Shown: positions 38,884 to 46,660, counted from the stretch's first letter. The stretch: DNA of 64,000 nt from Allocoleopsis franciscana PCC 7113 (GCF_000317515.1 NC_019738.1:3870001-3934000); one strand, 5' to 3'. The notes: generated by a model not told the origin, from the sequence alone. A program made the numbers and translations.

Positions 38884-39696
38884 TTAAACGAAGACCCGAT
38901 GTTGTAGACAAGGCATCTGACGACGGACTTGTTCCAGACGAATGGGATTGATTTCTGCGATCGCAACTCCTGGTTTTTCTCCAGCATCCGATAAAATCAC
39001 TCCCCAGGGATCAATAATCATGGCGTGACCATGAGTGCGTCGTGTGGCATAATGACGCCCGGTTTGCGCTGGAGCAATCACATAGCAAGTGTTTTCAATA
39101 GCTCTAGCTTGGAGGAGGACTTGCCAGTGGTCTTTGCCGGTATAAGCCGTGAAGGCCGCAGGCACAAACAAAATGTCTGCGCCCTTATACGCCAAATGTC
39201 GGTAAAGTTCTGGGAAGCGAACGTCATAACAGACAGAAAGACCCAAGGTACCTAACTGCTCTGAATGGTAAACGGCTGGCAAGTCATTACCGGCCATCAC
39301 CGTACTCGATTCGCGATAGGTGTTACCATCGGGGACGTTGACATCAAAGAGATGAACTTTCTGATAACGAGTGAGTTCAGTTCCGTTGGGATCAATGAGG
39401 AGAGCCGTGTTGTAGACTTTTTCCTGGTTAACCGGAACCGGGAAACCGCCGCCGAGGATAGTGACTTGAAAGCGCTGTGCCATTGTTTTGAGGAATTTCT
39501 CGCTTTTTAATGCGATCTCCTTGGCCTGAGCAATCTTGTCTTCCTCTGTACCCAGAAAGGAGAAGTTTTCGGGTAAACTGACGAGTTCGGCACCCTGGCG
39601 CACGGCAAGTTCTATGAGTTCTTCTGCCTCAACCAGGTTTTTTTCGAGGTCGGGCAAGCTAGTCATTTGAATTGCAGCGGCAATATAGGACTTCAT
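38884..39696 (-). CDS. Carbon-nitrogen hydrolase, Nit-type amidase
   Basis: A 270-residue nitrilase-superfamily enzyme from the ATG at 39696 (a TTG two codons upstream is less likely). The catalytic triad is complete: Glu43 in LPENFSFLG, Lys113 in YQKVHLFDVNVPD and Cys156 in LSVCYDVRFPELYR. The pattern is that of the Nit1/Nit2 branch, whose members hydrolyse deaminated glutathione or act as omega-amidase on alpha-ketoglutaramate, a metabolite-repair task. Which substrate applies is not decided here. It is cytoplasmic and monocistronic. Confidence 0.93.
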   Translation of the reverse strand: MKSYIAAAIQMTSLPDLEKNLVEAEELIELAVRQGAELVSLPENFSFLGTEEDKIAQAKEIALKSEKFLKTMAQRFQVTILGGGFPVPVNQEKVYNTALLIDPNGTELTRYQKVHLFDVNVPDGNTYRESSTVMAGNDLPAVYHSEQLGTLGLSVCYDVRFPELYRHLAYKGADILFVPAAFTAYTGKDHWQVLLQARAIENTCYVIAPAQTGRHYATRRTHGHAMIIDPWGVILSDAGEKPGVAIAEINPIRLEQVRRQMPCLQHRVFV

Positions 39697-39702
39697 TTGC
39701 AA

Positions 39703-40262
39703 TGTAGGGCGGAGACTTGTATAGCTAAGTTTTGGTCAATATAGCAGGCAGAGTCGTTAAAAGCTACACACTCCTTTCTAGGAGAAGCATTGGTTTTACA
39801 CCTACCCTGATTGCTTTATACAGCGTTACACAAAAGAAAAAATTACTCCTACCAAGCAGCCGCACTTGTTTTGACAAGGTGTAACGAAGTTCAGCTTTAA
39901 AGGCGTAAGTACCAGAGAGCTGCCTGTCACTGAATTACACTGACGTGAGCCTCTCTTACTGGGCAAGAGCGTTAAGATTGTTCTTTTGTTTTGGCAGAAT
40001 ATCGTCTCTAATCTTACCCCAGGCAGATAATGTACTGCCGATTCCTATGTAAACTTCCGATGAATACTTCTGAATTTAGAAATAGTGTAGGCTTAAAACT
40101 GTAAATGGATGTAACAAAAACAGCAATCAGGGACAAGAATCCGGAAATGCGAAACAAAACTTAAGTTGATGCGTCCGTAGTGCTATACATGTTGCTTGAG
40201 TTTGAATGAGTCCAAGAATTCTTGTATTGCCTTTGTTTAGCAAGCGAATAAGGAAATCTACC
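39703..40262. other. Long 560-bp gap
   Basis: No gene is accepted here. It has short local pairings (for example GAGAG/CTCTC enclosing about 31 bases near 39920-39960) but nothing as strong as the element at 40628-40746. Promoters for the genes on both sides must lie here. Confidence 0.35.
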
Positions 40263-40502
40263 ATGAATCTAATCCGTGAAATTGCCCAACAAGCACTGAC
40301 AACCGGCTATCTGACGGTAGAAGCCGAAAACCAACTACGCCAGCTTCTAGCTAAGAAGTATGAGTGGGAAGACTTTAGAGCGTTTATCAGATTACAACAG
40401 GAGGCGATGGAAGGCCGAGTGAGGCAAGAGTCTCGTGAACTTTTATACTCTGGAGAGCTTTCGGGTGACGGTGTCAATCAAGAAGTTGCGCTTGCTTCTT
40501 AA
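40263..40502 (+). CDS. Small conserved-type hypothetical protein
   Basis: A 79-residue protein from the ATG at 40263, which has AAGGAAA at proper spacing; an upstream in-frame start at 40206 lacks this. The sequence MNLIREIAQQALTTGYLTVE is followed by NQLRQLLAKKYEWEDFRAFI and LQQEAMEGRVRQESREL. It is helical, soluble and charged, of a kind often seen as short conserved proteins in filamentous cyanobacteria. No function is known to me. It is followed by a short hairpin GCCCTttAGGGC, 24 bp after the stop, which could end the transcript. Confidence 0.7.
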   Translation: MNLIREIAQQALTTGYLTVEAENQLRQLLAKKYEWEDFRAFIRLQQEAMEGRVRQESRELLYSGELSGDGVNQEVALAS

Positions 40503-40627
40503 GGTAAAATCTGTGTTAATCAGCCCTTTAGGGCAATGGCGATCCAGAAGTGTGCTGCTGCGACCGTAGAGTCAATCAAGTTAATCTTCCATACATATCT
40601 GTCTGTTTGATGTTCTGTCTTAGATGA

Positions 40628-40746
40628 ACCTACCTAAGAAGCCATAACTTGGAGCTATCCCTTGAGTAGCACGCCCTCCGTTTTGCTGGTATCGTTCGCG
40701 TCACGTCTCCAAGAGAAAGAAATGGCTTCTTGCCCATGAGGTAGGT
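40628..40746. ncRNA. Long nested inverted repeat, candidate structured RNA upstream of marC
   Basis: Three perfect nested stems: ACCTACCT (40628-40635) with AGGTAGGT (40739-40746), AAGAAGCCAT (40636-40645) with ATGGCTTCTT (40722-40731), and CTTGGAG (40648-40654) with CTCCAAG (40707-40713). That is 25 pairs around a 52-base apical region containing GAGTAGC and CGCGTCACG. It lies 180 bp upstream of marC on the same strand as both flanking genes. It could be a leader RNA, a small RNA or a foldback element; I cannot tell which. I do not assign a known riboswitch class. Confidence 0.5.
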
Positions 40747-40927
40747 GATTGGCTTGCCGCCGCGATTGCACAATAGCCACGTTGATTTTATTTATTCCAG
40801 AACAGATGGCACCGAATTAAACGACCACACTAATATACAAATTACATCGAGAACACAGTCTGTAGATGTGGGTCACAGGAGAATATGATGATTAAAGTTA
40901 CAGTGGAGAAAAGCTCCCTAAACTCCA

Positions 40928-41524
40928 GTGGTCGATCTTTCTATCCTGATCAAGACGTTTGTTGCGGTGTTTGTCCTCGTTGATGCTTTGGGCAATGTCC
41001 CGATTTTATTGGTTCTGACGAAGGGCATGGAACCTGAGGAAAGACACAATGTAGTCGATCGAGCCATGACGATAGCGACATCGGTTCTGCTAGCCTTTGC
41101 CTTTGCAGGTCAATGGGTTTTGAAGTATTTAGATATCAGTATGGGGTCTTTGCGAGTAGCTGGGGGGCTACTCTTACTGATCATTGCTTTACGGATGTTA
41201 GAGGGAGAAATGGATACACCGATGGTTGAACAGGGACGTGATGTTGCCATTACTCCATTGGCTTTGCCTTTGTTAGCCGGACCTGGAACACTCACCACTG
41301 TCATGCTATTGATGTCTGAATCGCCTACAGCTCATTTGAGTGTAGTGATTGGTATTGTTGCTGCTATGCTGGTAAGCTGGCTAATTGTACGTTTGGCCGG
41401 TCGAATTGATGCTTGGATTGGCCCAGAAGGTGCGTTGATTATTATTAAACTTCTAGGTTTTCTGTTGGCAGCCTTGGCAGTGGAAATCGGCAGTGCTGGA
41501 ATTCGTGAACTTTTTCTGAGCTGA
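40928..41524 (+). CDS. MarC-family integral membrane protein
   Basis: A 198-residue inner-membrane protein with about six helices, of standard MarC/UPF0056 length. Typical motifs are FVLVDALGNVPILLVLTKGM near the N-terminus, the repeat LRVAGGLLLLIIALRMLEG, and TPLALPLLAGPGTLTTVMLL in the second half. The start is a GTG at 40928 without a good ribosome site. A 32-codon frame (40885-40983) with a strong AGGAG overlaps this start in another frame and could couple translation. Despite the name, MarC proteins are not shown to give antibiotic resistance; their transport role is unclear. Confidence 0.92.
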   Translation: MVDLSILIKTFVAVFVLVDALGNVPILLVLTKGMEPEERHNVVDRAMTIATSVLLAFAFAGQWVLKYLDISMGSLRVAGGLLLLIIALRMLEGEMDTPMVEQGRDVAITPLALPLLAGPGTLTTVMLLMSESPTAHLSVVIGIVAAMLVSWLIVRLAGRIDAWIGPEGALIIIKLLGFLLAALAVEIGSAGIRELFLS

Positions 41525-41633
41525 AAATGAATTACCCGAAAAATAACTAAGATACCCAGATTTGCTATTAAGACTCTGGATATCCTAGTGAAGCTATAAT
41601 CCTACAAGCCTTATCAGATATGGATTTGCTAAA

Positions 41634-41705
41634 AGCCCGTGACGAGGATTGAACTCGTGACCTCACCCTTACCAAGGGTGTGCTCTACCACTGAGCTACA
41701 CGGGC
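41634..41705 (-). tRNA. tRNA-Thr (GGT)
   Basis: 72 bases read leftwards fold as a cloverleaf: acceptor stem GCCCGTG with CACGGGC, D-arm GCTCAGTGGTAGAGC, anticodon loop CTTGGTAA with anticodon GGT, and T-loop GTTCAATCC. CCA is not encoded. It stands 67 bp after tRNA-Tyr, probably on one transcript. Confidence 0.97.
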
Positions 41706-41772
41706 GTTGGAGAAGTAAAAGGTAAGAGAAAAACTTTATTTGTTTTCTTTTTTCCTTTTACTTGTGTGGGAG

Positions 41773-41854
41773 TGGGCCGGGCTGGATTTGAACCAGCGTA
41801 GGCGTAGCCAGCGGATTTACAGTCCGCCCCCATTAACCACTCGGGCACCGACCC
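41773..41854 (-). tRNA. tRNA-Tyr (GTA)
   Basis: 82 bases with acceptor GGGTCGG and CCGGCCC (one T-G pair), anticodon loop CTGTAAA with anticodon GTA, a long class II variable arm (TGGCTACGCCTA) and T-loop GTTCAAATC. The Tyr-Thr order is common in cyanobacteria. Confidence 0.97.
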
Positions 41855-42026
41855 ATTTTCGCCCACGAATATTGATAATAGCACAAGTCTTGTCGAATAC
41901 CAAGAATTTTTTTTGAATCCAGAATTTTCGTCAGCTTTGCCTCCCAAGAGGCAGTCAGGAGAACTTTTAGGGGCGACCCTAGATAGAATCCCACATCACA
42001 GCGTCGCTTTCCGTGGGCGTGTCACA

Positions 42027-42965
42027 TTAAGTTAATTGATTGACAGCCGCGATAACTTGCTGGGAAATAAAGGGAAGAATGGCTCGATTTTTGCTGTGAG
42101 CTTTGCCTTCAGTAAAGACGACTAACAGGTAGGGACTTAGGGAAGGAATCTCAATATAGGCGGCGTCGTGGCGTACCTGAGAAGTCCAACCGGCTTTAGA
42201 CCAAAGTTGAGCGTCTTGGGGAAGGGCTTCACCCAAAAATCCTGTAACTTGATTTTCTTCGTCTGGCGCTAAATTACCTGAGTTGAGGTTACGTTGCATT
42301 AAACTCATCATGGCCTGCGATCGCACAGAAGAAACCGCCACCCCCCCAATAATGCTGTGCAATAGCCGCGCCGTAGCCTCAGTCGTCAGCATATTGCGAT
42401 TTTCCATCATTTCTCCCAAAAACGCCCGTTCCCGCCCATAGGAGCCATCTCCCCAGGTTTTTTGGTTCACATTGATCGATTCCAGTTCTTGCCACCCTAG
42501 AGATTGAAAGTAACGATTGACAATATTGCGCTGGAACTTCCAGGTTTCAAAGGGACCATTGGGCAACTCTGGGCCGCTGGTGGTGCCGCTCAAGATATCA
42601 ACGACTAAGCTTGTGGCATCATTACTGGAATCAACAATCATATCCCGCATAGCTCTGTCCAACTCAGTCGAGGGGGGAGTCATGCCGCTTTCTAACCATT
42701 CCGCGATCGCAACCAAGTAGAAGAGTTTTACCACACTGGCGGGGTAAATTCGCTCCACACCTCGATAGCTAAAACCTCGGACTTGGTGTTTCCAGAATTC
42801 CTCTGCTGAAAGGGCACCCCCCGTATTGACAGGCACGGGTGGGTCGTAGACAATCCAAGTCAGCGCAAGTTGATGGCGAGCAAGTCCTGGAAACTCAGCC
42901 CAAGTGGCTTCAAGGATTTCAGTACCGAGTTTTTCTAGTGGTTCGTCTTTCCGGAAAAAGGTCAT
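42027..42965 (-). CDS. Class A beta-lactamase-like serine hydrolase
   Basis: A 312-residue protein of the penicillin-recognising serine hydrolase fold. The SxxK motif is PASVVKLF (Ser77, Lys80), the SDN-like motif is DSSND (113-116), and SKAGW takes the KTG place. There is no obvious signal peptide, which is unusual for a true periplasmic beta-lactamase. Cyanobacterial members of this group (COG2367 type) are usually of unknown substrate, so antibiotic resistance should not be assumed. It is divergent from the NlpC/P60 gene 104 bp away, another cell-wall-type enzyme. Confidence 0.88.
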   Translation of the reverse strand: MTFFRKDEPLEKLGTEILEATWAEFPGLARHQLALTWIVYDPPVPVNTGGALSAEEFWKHQVRGFSYRGVERIYPASVVKLFYLVAIAEWLESGMTPPSTELDRAMRDMIVDSSNDATSLVVDILSGTTSGPELPNGPFETWKFQRNIVNRYFQSLGWQELESINVNQKTWGDGSYGRERAFLGEMMENRNMLTTEATARLLHSIIGGVAVSSVRSQAMMSLMQRNLNSGNLAPDEENQVTGFLGEALPQDAQLWSKAGWTSQVRHDAAYIEIPSLSPYLLVVFTEGKAHSKNRAILPFISQQVIAAVNQLT

Positions 42966-43069
42966 TAGTGGCAGTTGAGTGATTAGAAATGGTGTTTAGA
43001 CTTTGGAATTTTGCCGTTTAAGGTTAAAGTCTTTCCCAGATTACTGCTTATCTATCACGAATAACTCAA

Positions 43070-43759
43070 ATGACTCATGACTCCTCGTATCAAGCTGATG
43101 AGTACTGCTGCCTTGTTAATCTAAACCTGTATGATTCTCCTAGCTGCCAGGGTTTGGCAACCCAGGCGGCTGTAGGGCGTCACTTGCAGATTGTGTCAAA
43201 AAATTCTGTCGAGGAGGCGTTAGAGGTGCGTTTGTGTGAAGATGGCTATTGTGCTTGGTTGCCCGTGCAGGAGTTTGCTGGACTGGAGCAGGCGCAAACG
43301 AGGTATCGTGCGATCGCACTTTCTCCAGAGCAAATTCAAGAACGTATTCCCGCTATTATTGCCTTTACAAAAGCGGCGATGCAACAACCGAACTACTACC
43401 TCTGGGGCGGTACGGTAGGGCCAAATTACGATTGTTCGGGATTGATCCAGGCGGCATTTGCGGCATCGGGAATTTGGCTACCCAGAGACTCTTATCAGCA
43501 AGCTGATTTTACCCATGAAATTGAGTTTAAAGAACTGCGTACAGGGGATTTGGTTTTCTTCGCCAAAGCTGAGCGAGTGAGTCATGTGGGATTACATTTA
43601 GGTGATGGATATTACATCCATAGTTCGGGTCAAGAAACAGGACGCAATGGGATTGCTGTTGACTGCCTATCAGAAGACGGAGATGAGATAGCGCGATCGT
43701 ATTTTCGGCAGTTTTTTAAGGCGGGGAGAGTGGTTGCTAGTTATCAGAATAGGGATTAG
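43070..43759 (+). CDS. NlpC/P60 cell-wall peptidase with SH3-like domain
   Basis: A 229-residue cysteine peptidase. Residues about 10-80 form a bacterial SH3-like substrate-binding domain. The catalytic domain has NYDCSGLIQAAFAASGIWLP (Cys122), RVSHVGLHLGDG (His172) and a polar His in YYIHSSG (184). The layout matches the structurally known Anabaena/Nostoc endopeptidases that cut gamma-D-Glu to diaminopimelate bonds in murein stem peptides (recycling of fragments in the cytoplasm). No signal peptide is present, in line with that role. The gene seems complete, from an ATG at 43070. Confidence 0.93.
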   Translation: MTHDSSYQADEYCCLVNLNLYDSPSCQGLATQAAVGRHLQIVSKNSVEEALEVRLCEDGYCAWLPVQEFAGLEQAQTRYRAIALSPEQIQERIPAIIAFTKAAMQQPNYYLWGGTVGPNYDCSGLIQAAFAASGIWLPRDSYQQADFTHEIEFKELRTGDLVFFAKAERVSHVGLHLGDGYYIHSSGQETGRNGIAVDCLSEDGDEIARSYFRQFFKAGRVVASYQNRD

Positions 43760-43813
43760 GTTTTTCTGGTTCTTCTTTCTATTTTTCGTCAGGCATCAAC
43801 GGAGGAACTACCG

Positions 43814-44473
43814 ATGAGCGTTACTATTCCCATTCGTGCTATTGAACTGACTCCGGGTAGCATGATTAGCATTCATAACCTTTCTTGGCAGGATTTTGAA
43901 CAACTTCTTGCTGAACTGGGAGAACAGCACAACACCCGCCTAGCGTATTACCGAGGAACTCTTGAAATTATGTCTCCTCTGGCATTACATGTTAGCGAAG
44001 CTTGGCCGAAGGGCATAAGACCTCATCGAATTATTGCTGATCTTGTCAAAGCTATCTTGGATTTCCAAGGGCGAGATTGGGAAGATTTTGGTTCAACGAC
44101 TTTGAAGCAACCCGAAGTTGCCGGAGTTGAACCTGATACCTGCTTTTACATCCAGAATGCCGGTCGTGTTCGAGGCTGTACCGACATGGATTTGGCGGTT
44201 TATCCACCCCCCGATCTTGCCATCGAGTCTGATGTCACTTCAAAGACTACTCTGGATGCTTATGAAAGTTTGCGTGTTCCGGAAGTGTGGATTTATCGGA
44301 ATCGCCAACTCAAGATTTACATCCTTCAGAAGGGTGACTACACTGAATCATCCGTCAGCCACATTTTTCCCAAGCTGCCCATCATCCAAATGATTCCCCA
44401 ATTGGTGCAAAAAGCAATTGATGAGGGAACCAGTCGGATGCTGCGCGAACTGAAAATACAACTAGATGAATGA
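43814..44473 (+). CDS. Uma2 family (DUF820) PD-(D/E)XK-fold protein
   Basis: A 219-residue protein with a strong GGAGG before the ATG at 43814. Family features are MISIHNLSWQDFEQLLAELG, YYRGTLEIMSPL, the conserved VEPDTCFYIQ, and PPDLAIESDVTSKTTLDAYE followed by VPEVWIYR. The Asp of PPDLAIE and the Glu in IESD match the restriction-like core. Uma2 proteins are greatly expanded in cyanobacteria and annotated as putative endonucleases; their biological role is not established. It is 54 bp downstream of the peptidase gene. Confidence 0.92.
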   Translation: MSVTIPIRAIELTPGSMISIHNLSWQDFEQLLAELGEQHNTRLAYYRGTLEIMSPLALHVSEAWPKGIRPHRIIADLVKAILDFQGRDWEDFGSTTLKQPEVAGVEPDTCFYIQNAGRVRGCTDMDLAVYPPPDLAIESDVTSKTTLDAYESLRVPEVWIYRNRQLKIYILQKGDYTESSVSHIFPKLPIIQMIPQLVQKAIDEGTSRMLRELKIQLDE

Positions 44474-44491
44474 AAAGCTCCACAAACCAGG

Positions 44492-44800
44492 TTAGTTAAC
44501 CAAGGCTTCTACATTCTGTCGGAAAGCCATTAAGGCTTGTTTCCCCGGATAGTCTTTTATAGACAAAAAGATAGCATCAGATACTTCTTGTGAGACTATG
44601 GCCTTGATTTCAATATTGGTATTGTAGCCTGCCATATCTCCCATGCGTTTGCCGTGGCTACCTTCACCTTGTACTTGATTAACGGTATAGCCGCTTACGC
44701 TATAGCTTTTCAACAACTGGACAAGAGCATCTTTTAGTACTGTTTCAGCAATAACAGTGAGTAGGACGGCGGATTGAACTGGGGCGGCTTCAGAGGGCAT
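44492..44800 (-). CDS. PII-like small signalling protein
   Basis: About 102 residues from the ATG at 44800, which has GGAG six bases upstream; a GTG at 44812 is the alternative. The pattern is that of the PII superfamily: VLLTVIAETVLKDALVQLLK as the first strand-helix, SGYTVNQVQGEGSHGKRMGD leading into a T-loop-like region, NTNIEIKAIVSQEVSDAIFL as the second core. The tyrosine or serine modified in classical GlnB is not evident. It could be a PII-like nucleotide sensor of the SbtB or carboxysome type, but no transporter partner is adjacent. Assignment rests on pattern only. Confidence 0.65.
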   Translation of the reverse strand: MPSEAAPVQSAVLLTVIAETVLKDALVQLLKSYSVSGYTVNQVQGEGSHGKRMGDMAGYNTNIEIKAIVSQEVSDAIFLSIKDYPGKQALMAFRQNVEALVN

Positions 44801-44896
44801 GGGGAACTCCACAGAATAGGTTTGGGGTTATCGAGGTAGTTGAGAGGGGTTTGCTGCCAAAATGGTATTGTCAACGCGTCCTTGAGTTCATCATAC

Positions 44897-44941
44897 CTAC
44901 GGCAGCGTAAATTGAACCTCAATCGCAGAATCTTCAGACAT
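44897..44941 (-). pseudogene. Stump of a RelE-type toxin gene
   Basis: An ATG at 44941 overlaps the antitoxin stop by eight bases (ATGTCTGA), the classic toxin-antitoxin junction. The frame encodes only MSEDSAIEVQFTLP before a TAG. That beginning resembles cyanobacterial RelE/ParE-type toxins (SEDSxIEVxFTPEF). The rest is absent from all frames before the PII-like gene. I infer a truncated toxin. Confidence 0.45.
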
Positions 44942-45188
44942 CAATTCCAGCCCATAATTCAGAAATAGGGAATGTTGGTCCTGCTTTTACTTGGCGCAGG
45001 GAATCTTTCAAATCTGCCAGAATTTGCTCGTTAGGTTCCGCTTCATCTACTTGCCTAAGCTCGTCTGTAAGAGCCTGCCACGATTTCAGAAGTTCTTCCC
45101 AAACCTCTAGAGGGACTAATACGCTTATCGTTTTACCCTGAGCATTAGTAACGTATTCCACTAGTTCACGAACGTCCGAGAGCGTCAT
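44934..45188 (-). CDS. Type II antitoxin-like protein (Phd/RelB-type)
   Basis: An 84-residue protein from the ATG at 45188; an upstream in-frame start at 45269 adds a stretch with no family look. The N-terminus MTLSDVRELVEYVTNAQGKT followed by ISVLVPLEVWEELL has the helix-strand-helix pattern of antitoxins of this class. The acidic C-terminal part (LRQVDEAEPNEQILADLKDS) would wrap a toxin. The toxin gene next to it is reduced to a 14-codon stump, so the antitoxin seems to be an orphan. Confidence 0.72.
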   Translation of the reverse strand: MTLSDVRELVEYVTNAQGKTISVLVPLEVWEELLKSWQALTDELRQVDEAEPNEQILADLKDSLRQVKAGPTFPISELWAGIDV

Positions 45189-45264
45189 TTCGCTATCCCT
45201 ATTGCTACTCCGAATATGATAGCAACCGCAGTTTGTAAGCTGATGTGCATAAAACATCGCTCTT

Positions 45265-45345
45265 CTCAATCTCCCCGACTGGTGGTTGTCCGGTTGTGCG
45301 GTACGGAATACGGTTTGGCTTTGGCGATTGCCGGCGAGGCAATGA
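45265..45345 (+). pseudogene. Relic of a COG3575-type nucleotidyltransferase
   Basis: Read on the + strand, this 27-codon piece encodes LNLPDWWLSGCAVRNTVWLW. This resembles the LPDWWxxxGxVRNTVWD motif of a nucleotidyltransferase family I know from bacteria (DUF925). It has no start and is closed by a TGA. The following 260 bp up to 45611 show no continuation and no other gene. Confidence 0.4.
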
Positions 45346-45611
45346 TCGGTTGTGAGTTGCTAGGTGAATTTCCACATTGGAATTGCCGCTAGCGGTGGAA
45401 TTAAAAGAAAGCCTATTCCTGTGCTGATGTTTGGGTGCTTCTTGATGAACTGTGTCGCTTTACTGAGCGTTGAGTGTTTCTCAACAGAATCTTTAGGTTG
45501 GGTTGACATTCCGTAGATTAGGCAATTTTCCTGTATCCACGATACATAATCTTCCCAAGCTCTGTACGTTCTACAAGGTTGGAGCAGAGCGATCGCACTT
45601 TCTTCCCTACG

Positions 45612-45851
45612 CTACTCCTCATCCTCGCCTGACTCATACATGTAGAACATGACAAATTCCTCAGCAGCAGCCGGATCGAGTTTCTGAAGTCCCCGCTTAA
45701 TCTCAACTGCCGCCTCCGCTGAAGGATCTCTACTCTCGCTGACCCAACGACTTACGTTCGTGGGGTTGATTCCCATTGCGATCGCTAGTTGGTTTTGGCT
45801 AATGCCGTAAGTTTTCAACACCTGCCTGAGTGCTTTGCCTGCTTTTCCCAT
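45612..45851 (-). CDS. XRE-type helix-turn-helix regulator
   Basis: A 79-residue protein with GAGG just before the ATG at 45851. MGKAGKALRQVLKTYGISQN, QLAIAMGINPTNVSRWVSES is a Cro/C1-type helix-turn-helix filling residues 5-55. The acidic tail (EEFVMFYMYESGEDEE) resembles that of its paralogue at 46363-46602. The two share the pattern MGKxGKALxQVLxTYGIxQN. It belongs to a leftward run of three small XRE genes that reads away from a palindromic operator pair. Confidence 0.88.
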   Translation of the reverse strand: MGKAGKALRQVLKTYGISQNQLAIAMGINPTNVSRWVSESRDPSAEAAVEIKRGLQKLDPAAAEEFVMFYMYESGEDEE

Positions 45852-45894
45852 GCCTCAGATTCTGTCAGTATTACAACAGAGCGATCGCCCCATT

Positions 45895-45994
45895 AATTTC
45901 CCTCTTGAGGAGGGTTCTTCTCCATAGCTGCAACCAGTTCATCAATTTCCCTCTTGAGGAGGGTTCTTCTCCATAGCTGCAACCAGTTGATCAA
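45895..45994. repeat. Tandem direct duplication, period 49 bp
   Basis: A 45-bp unit (45895-45939) recurs exactly at 45944-45988, and the match continues with one mismatch. It starts with AATTTCCCTCTTGAGGAGGG. It covers the 3' end of the XRE gene at 45942 and the spacer after it. Near-identity suggests a recent event. Confidence 0.9.
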
Positions 45995-46313
45995 GACTGC
46001 ATTGAAGAATTTCCATCAGACGCTTAGTTTGAGTAAAGCTGAGGCGTGGCTCATCTTCCCCTATTGAAGATTGCTTTCCCGTTGCGGCAATCAGTTCATC
46101 AAGAGAGCATTGCAACCCATCCACCAGGTTTTTAGTCTGAATCAAGGTCAAATATGGCTCGTGTTCTCCTCTCTCCCAAGCGCTAACAGTCTTCACCGTC
46201 ACGTCAAGAATATCAGCTAGCTTTCGCTGTGTCAGATTAGCACGCTGTCTTAGCTGTGCCAGCGTCAGTTGCTCATGCTTATTTTTTGATTGATCATCTT
46301 TATTTTTTACCAT
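45942..46313 (-). CDS. XRE-type helix-turn-helix regulator with repeated C-terminal segment
   Basis: About 123 residues from the ATG at 46313. Residues about 15-75 are a helix-turn-helix: LTLAQLRQRANLTQRKLADI and LDVTVKTVSAWERGEHEP. After it comes an internal repeat: QTKNLVDGLQCSLDELIAAT and QTKRLMEILQCSLDQLVAAM. A lysine-rich start (MVKNKDDQSKNKHEQ) is unusual. The 3' end lies in a 49-bp tandem duplication that leaves the encoded C-terminus QEGN unchanged in either copy. It is the middle gene of the leftward XRE trio. Confidence 0.87.
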   Translation of the reverse strand: MVKNKDDQSKNKHEQLTLAQLRQRANLTQRKLADILDVTVKTVSAWERGEHEPYLTLIQTKNLVDGLQCSLDELIAATGKQSSIGEDEPRLSFTQTKRLMEILQCSLDQLVAAMEKNPPQEGN

Positions 46314-46362
46314 GCCCAGCTTATATGTTGCAGTTGAGCGATCGCACTTTCTTCCCCTATCC

Positions 46363-46602
46363 CTACTCCTCATTCTCAATCGACTCACCCAGATAAAGGC
46401 TAATAAACTCCTCAGCGGCAGATGGTTCGATTTTCCTTAAAGCTGCAACGATATCAGCAATGGTGTCACCCGTTGGGTCTATCTGTTCGTGATACCAGCG
46501 ACCAACATTTGAGCGTCTAGTTTCCATTACTACTGCCAACCTATTTTGCGTAATTCCGTAGGTTTCTAAAACCTGCTTAAGGGCTTTGCCTACTTTTCCC
46601 AT
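46363..46602 (-). CDS. XRE-type helix-turn-helix regulator
   Basis: A 79-residue protein from the ATG at 46602, paralogous to the one at 45612-45851: MGKVGKALKQVLETYGITQN, RLAVVMETRRSNVGRWYHEQ, and the acidic end EEFISLYLGESIENEE. It is the operator-proximal gene, divergent from the small gene pair at 46742. Autoregulation through the palindromes at 46661-46717 is the simplest reading, but that is inference. A small dispersed repeat (TTCGCGAAGCGTGTCCCAAG) lies right upstream of the start. Confidence 0.88.
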   Translation of the reverse strand: MGKVGKALKQVLETYGITQNRLAVVMETRRSNVGRWYHEQIDPTGDTIADIVAALRKIEPSAAEEFISLYLGESIENEE

Positions 46603-46660
46603 GCCCCTCTTCGCGAAGCGTGTCCCAAGGACATCGTGTCAGAGGCTGATGACTCCGTAA

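Noticed and set aside
40648-40713. yybP-ykoY manganese riboswitch
   Set aside because: Only GAGTAGC resembles the consensus; the rest does not fit well enough to name it.
42027-42965. Antibiotic-resistance beta-lactamase
   Set aside because: Motifs show the fold only; no signal peptide and the family in cyanobacteria has unknown substrates.
45518-45706. 62-codon leftward frame
   Set aside because: It overlaps the XRE gene in another frame, with no ribosome site.
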